From positions 1 through 7,199 of the forward strand of contig CAKQRI010000056.1 in assembly GCA_934271365.1 (NCBI GenBank): a stretch of DNA of 7,199 nt, read 5' to 3'. Positions 5,620 to 7,199 of the stretch are shown piece by piece (the first letter of the stretch is position 1; each line of letters starts with the position of its first letter). Source of the stretch: an uncultured Spirochaetales bacterium (GTDB lineage Bacteria; Spirochaetota; Spirochaetia; Sphaerochaetales; Sphaerochaetaceae). Under the pieces are notes generated by a model. The model saw only the letters and a program-made list of their open reading frames with translations, did no database searches and had not been told where the DNA came from. Made by a program: the position numbers and the translations under genes.

Positions 5620-6645
5620 TTAGTCTCTTCTATTCCAAAGTGTCATTACTTTACAGTAAGGTTCTTCATGTTTAAGCATCAAATCCATGCCAGTTTTTAA
5701 ATCATCCTGATCATAAAAATGAGAAATCAATGCTAATGCCTTAATTGTATGTTTTTTTAATGCCTCCACTACTTCAGCCCAATCACAATCACTGTTTTGC
5801 TCATAAGAAGAATTCCATGTGCCAGTTATATGTAATTGCTTTCTTAAAATTCTCCAGTATGTATTTTGATTTAACTCAACCTTTCCTTCTGGATTACCCA
5901 TCAATACTAGTCTGCCACCCGGTTTAACCTTATTTATGGCCATATCAATCGCGCTATTAGTACCTACTGCTTCTAAAACAACATCATATTCTTTTTTACA
6001 GTTTTCAAATGTTAGGTATTTGATTTCAGGAATTTTATCTGCAATTTTCCGTTTACTCTCAGAACGCCCAATAACTACGATTTCTGATGCACCCAGTTTT
6101 TTTGCCCATTGTGCAGCTGCAAATGCTATCATTCCTGATCCTATTATTCCAACAGTATCATTCTTTTTGATAGAAGCATTCTTTATTGCATGTAATGCAA
6201 CTGCAAGAGGCTCCATCATAGCAGCTTCCTCAAATGAAATTTCATCTGGCAATATAATTAAATTCCAAACCGGAACTGCAACATATTCTGCAAATCCTCC
6301 ATCTCTCCGTGATCCCATATAGTCGTAATTAGCGCACATCTCATAATGTCCATTTTGGCATTGTTCGCATTTACGACATGGAATCAGGGGAAAAATACCA
6401 ACCCTTTTTCCTAAAATGAAATCATTTTCTTTATCAGCAACTTTATCAACTATTCCAGAAAACTCGTGTCCTAACACAGTCGGGTAATGATAAGTACCAT
6501 TAGTATACACTCTTGGAATATCCGAACTGCAAATACCAGCAGCTTTAACTTTTACAATGCACCAACCTCTTGCACATTTCGGATATTCAAATTCTTCATA
6601 GCGAAAATCGTTTACTGCATGTAGCGAATACCCTCTATTTTTCAT
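5620..6645 (-). CDS. Zinc-dependent alditol-phosphate dehydrogenase (GatD/TarJ-like MDR family)
   Basis: A 341-residue medium-chain dehydrogenase. Catalytic zinc ligands are Cys39 (GICSSD), His60-Glu61 (GHEFSG) and Glu145 (MMEPLAV); the structural-zinc cysteines are Cys90, Cys93, Cys96 and Cys104. The Rossmann loop is GIIGSGMIA at 166-174. IPRVYTNG-x-x-x-YP, GSRRDGGFAEY (111-121) and ILRKQL close to the C-terminal third closely resemble E. coli galactitol-1-phosphate 5-dehydrogenase (GatD). TarJ-type ribulose-5-phosphate reductases belong to the same broad family. After the second beta strand of the Rossmann fold the sequence is VVIGRSESKRK (190-200): the Asp that marks NAD use is absent and Arg/Ser/Lys are present, suggesting NADP(H). 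The start overlaps the cytidylyltransferase stop by 4 bases (ATGA) behind GGAAG, so the two are coupled. Likely task: reduction of a ketose phosphate to an alditol phosphate for CDP activation. The exact substrate is unproven. Confidence 0.85.
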   Translation of the reverse strand: MKNRGYSLHAVNDFRYEEFEYPKCARGWCIVKVKAAGICSSDIPRVYTNGTYHYPTVLGHEFSGIVDKVADKENDFILGKRVGIFPLIPCRKCEQCQNGHYEMCANYDYMGSRRDGGFAEYVAVPVWNLIILPDEISFEEAAMMEPLAVALHAIKNASIKKNDTVGIIGSGMIAFAAAQWAKKLGASEIVVIGRSESKRKIADKIPEIKYLTFENCKKEYDVVLEAVGTNSAIDMAINKVKPGGRLVLMGNPEGKVELNQNTYWRILRKQLHITGTWNSSYEQNSDCDWAEVVEALKKHTIKALALISHFYDQDDLKTGMDLMLKHEEPYCKVMTLWNRRD

Positions 6646-7199
6646 TGTTCTTCCTTTTCTCTAATAAATTTATTCAAGTCCTCTTTTGTAGTAATCTTAT
6701 AGTTATGCTCATCTCCTGAAATCATTCGAATTTTCAATCCATGAGTATAAGCGATTTCACTACTTCCATGCACCTTGGATAAATCAGATTCAGACATTCC
6801 TTTATGGATTTCAAAATACTTGCCATATTTAAAACTCTCAGGAGCCTGTCCGGCATAAAGATAATCGCGATTCAAGAGCGAGGTAATACTCTCCCCATTT
6901 TGACTCAAATAAATTGTATCTTTAACAGGAATAGTCGGAATGGCACCATCATAATCTGATAAACTTTCTAAGCATTCTGAAATAATGACTTCCGAAACAT
7001 TTGGACGAGCTGCATCATGAATTATTACATTGTCATTTTTAGTGGCACCAATAGAGTGAGCCATAATCATGCCATTAATAATAGAATGCTGTCTACTACT
7101 TCCTGCCAGGGCAAAACCTGAAAATTTTTTTACGTTTTCTTTTTTTATACATGATAAAATAAAATCCTGCCACATCTCAGAAGCTACTATCACTATATT
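6642..7199 (-). CDS. IspD/TarI-family cytidylyltransferase, N-terminus beyond window
   Basis: The frame is open to the window edge and about 185 residues are visible, against 230-240 usual. The missing 50 or so should hold the LAGGxGxR...PK nucleotide loop. Counting family landmarks: VASE, then SRQHSIINGM, VIIHDAARP, IPTIPVKDTI, a NRDYLYAGQAPESF segment and, near the end, DEHNYKITTKEDL, which is the counterpart of the Lys-Thr motif near the end of IspD. Such enzymes couple CTP to an alcohol phosphate: methylerythritol phosphate (IspD) or ribitol/other alditol phosphates (TarI, Bcs1). The neighbours (alditol-phosphate dehydrogenase, epimerase) favour an alditol substrate and a CDP-alditol product for surface polymers over isoprenoid synthesis. 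The GTG at 7191-7193 is an internal Val codon, not the start. It is first in the visible part of the three-gene module and overlaps the next gene by 4 bases. Confidence 0.85.
   Translation of the reverse strand, partial: NIVIVASEMWQDFILSCIKKENVKKFSGFALAGSSRQHSIINGMIMAHSIGATKNDNVIIHDAARPNVSEVIISECLESLSDYDGAIPTIPVKDTIYLSQNGESITSLLNRDYLYAGQAPESFKYGKYFEIHKGMSESDLSKVHGSSEIAYTHGLKIRMISGDEHNYKITTKEDLNKFIREKEEQ

Noticed and set aside
1..7199. tRNA, rRNA, riboswitch or CRISPR array
   Set aside because: I saw no cloverleaf-like element, conserved rRNA stretch, aptamer-like leader or regularly spaced direct repeats on either strand.

Overview
The window looks like chromosomal DNA from a low-to-moderate GC diderm bacterium. 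Four consecutive genes encode proteins with Sec signal peptides and beta-barrel-like bodies, so the cell has an outer membrane. The overall look (tandem uncharacterised barrel genes, an IS3-family insertion, a DUF3791/DUF3990 pair, a surface-glycan nucleotide-alditol module) would fit a host-associated spirochaete such as a Treponema/Sphaerochaeta relative. That assignment is a guess from style; no taxonomic marker is present. All complete genes lie on the minus strand, so they are transcribed right to left.

Region A (1-765): the extreme left carries the right-hand end of an IS3-family, IS150-group insertion sequence (last codons of orfB on the plus strand, then the terminal inverted repeat). 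It has landed in the 3' part of a DUF3990 gene. That gene is preceded, with a 7-base overlap, by a small DUF3791 gene with its own strong ribosome binding site and a candidate promoter. DUF3990 resembles ADP-ribosyltransferases, so the pair is plausibly a toxin/partner module that the IS has disabled.

Region B (766-990): a gap of about 225 bases with no convincing gene. It holds one puzzling short open frame on the plus strand.

Region C (991-4696): a tightly packed four-gene operon (order of transcription 401, 394, 226 and 205 aa) of secreted, probably outer-membrane, beta-barrel proteins. The two larger ones are diverged paralogues sharing a C-terminal block around a Gly-Pro-Gln motif. The spacing is 14, 1 and 1 bases. 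The 243-base AT-rich gap upstream (4697-4939) carries the likely promoter and an inverted repeat.

Region D (4940-7199): a compact three-gene module: an IspD/TarI-like cytidylyltransferase (cut by the window edge), a GatD/TarJ-like zinc alditol-phosphate dehydrogenase, and a ribulose-phosphate/allulose-phosphate 3-epimerase-like enzyme. Together these could epimerise a ketose phosphate, reduce it to an alditol phosphate and activate it as a CDP-alditol for a surface polymer. Its GC content (about 30-33% in sampled lines) is clearly lower than that of the barrel operon (about 42-45%), suggesting a separate, possibly transferred, glycan locus. The exact alditol cannot be told from sequence and is the most interesting open question here.
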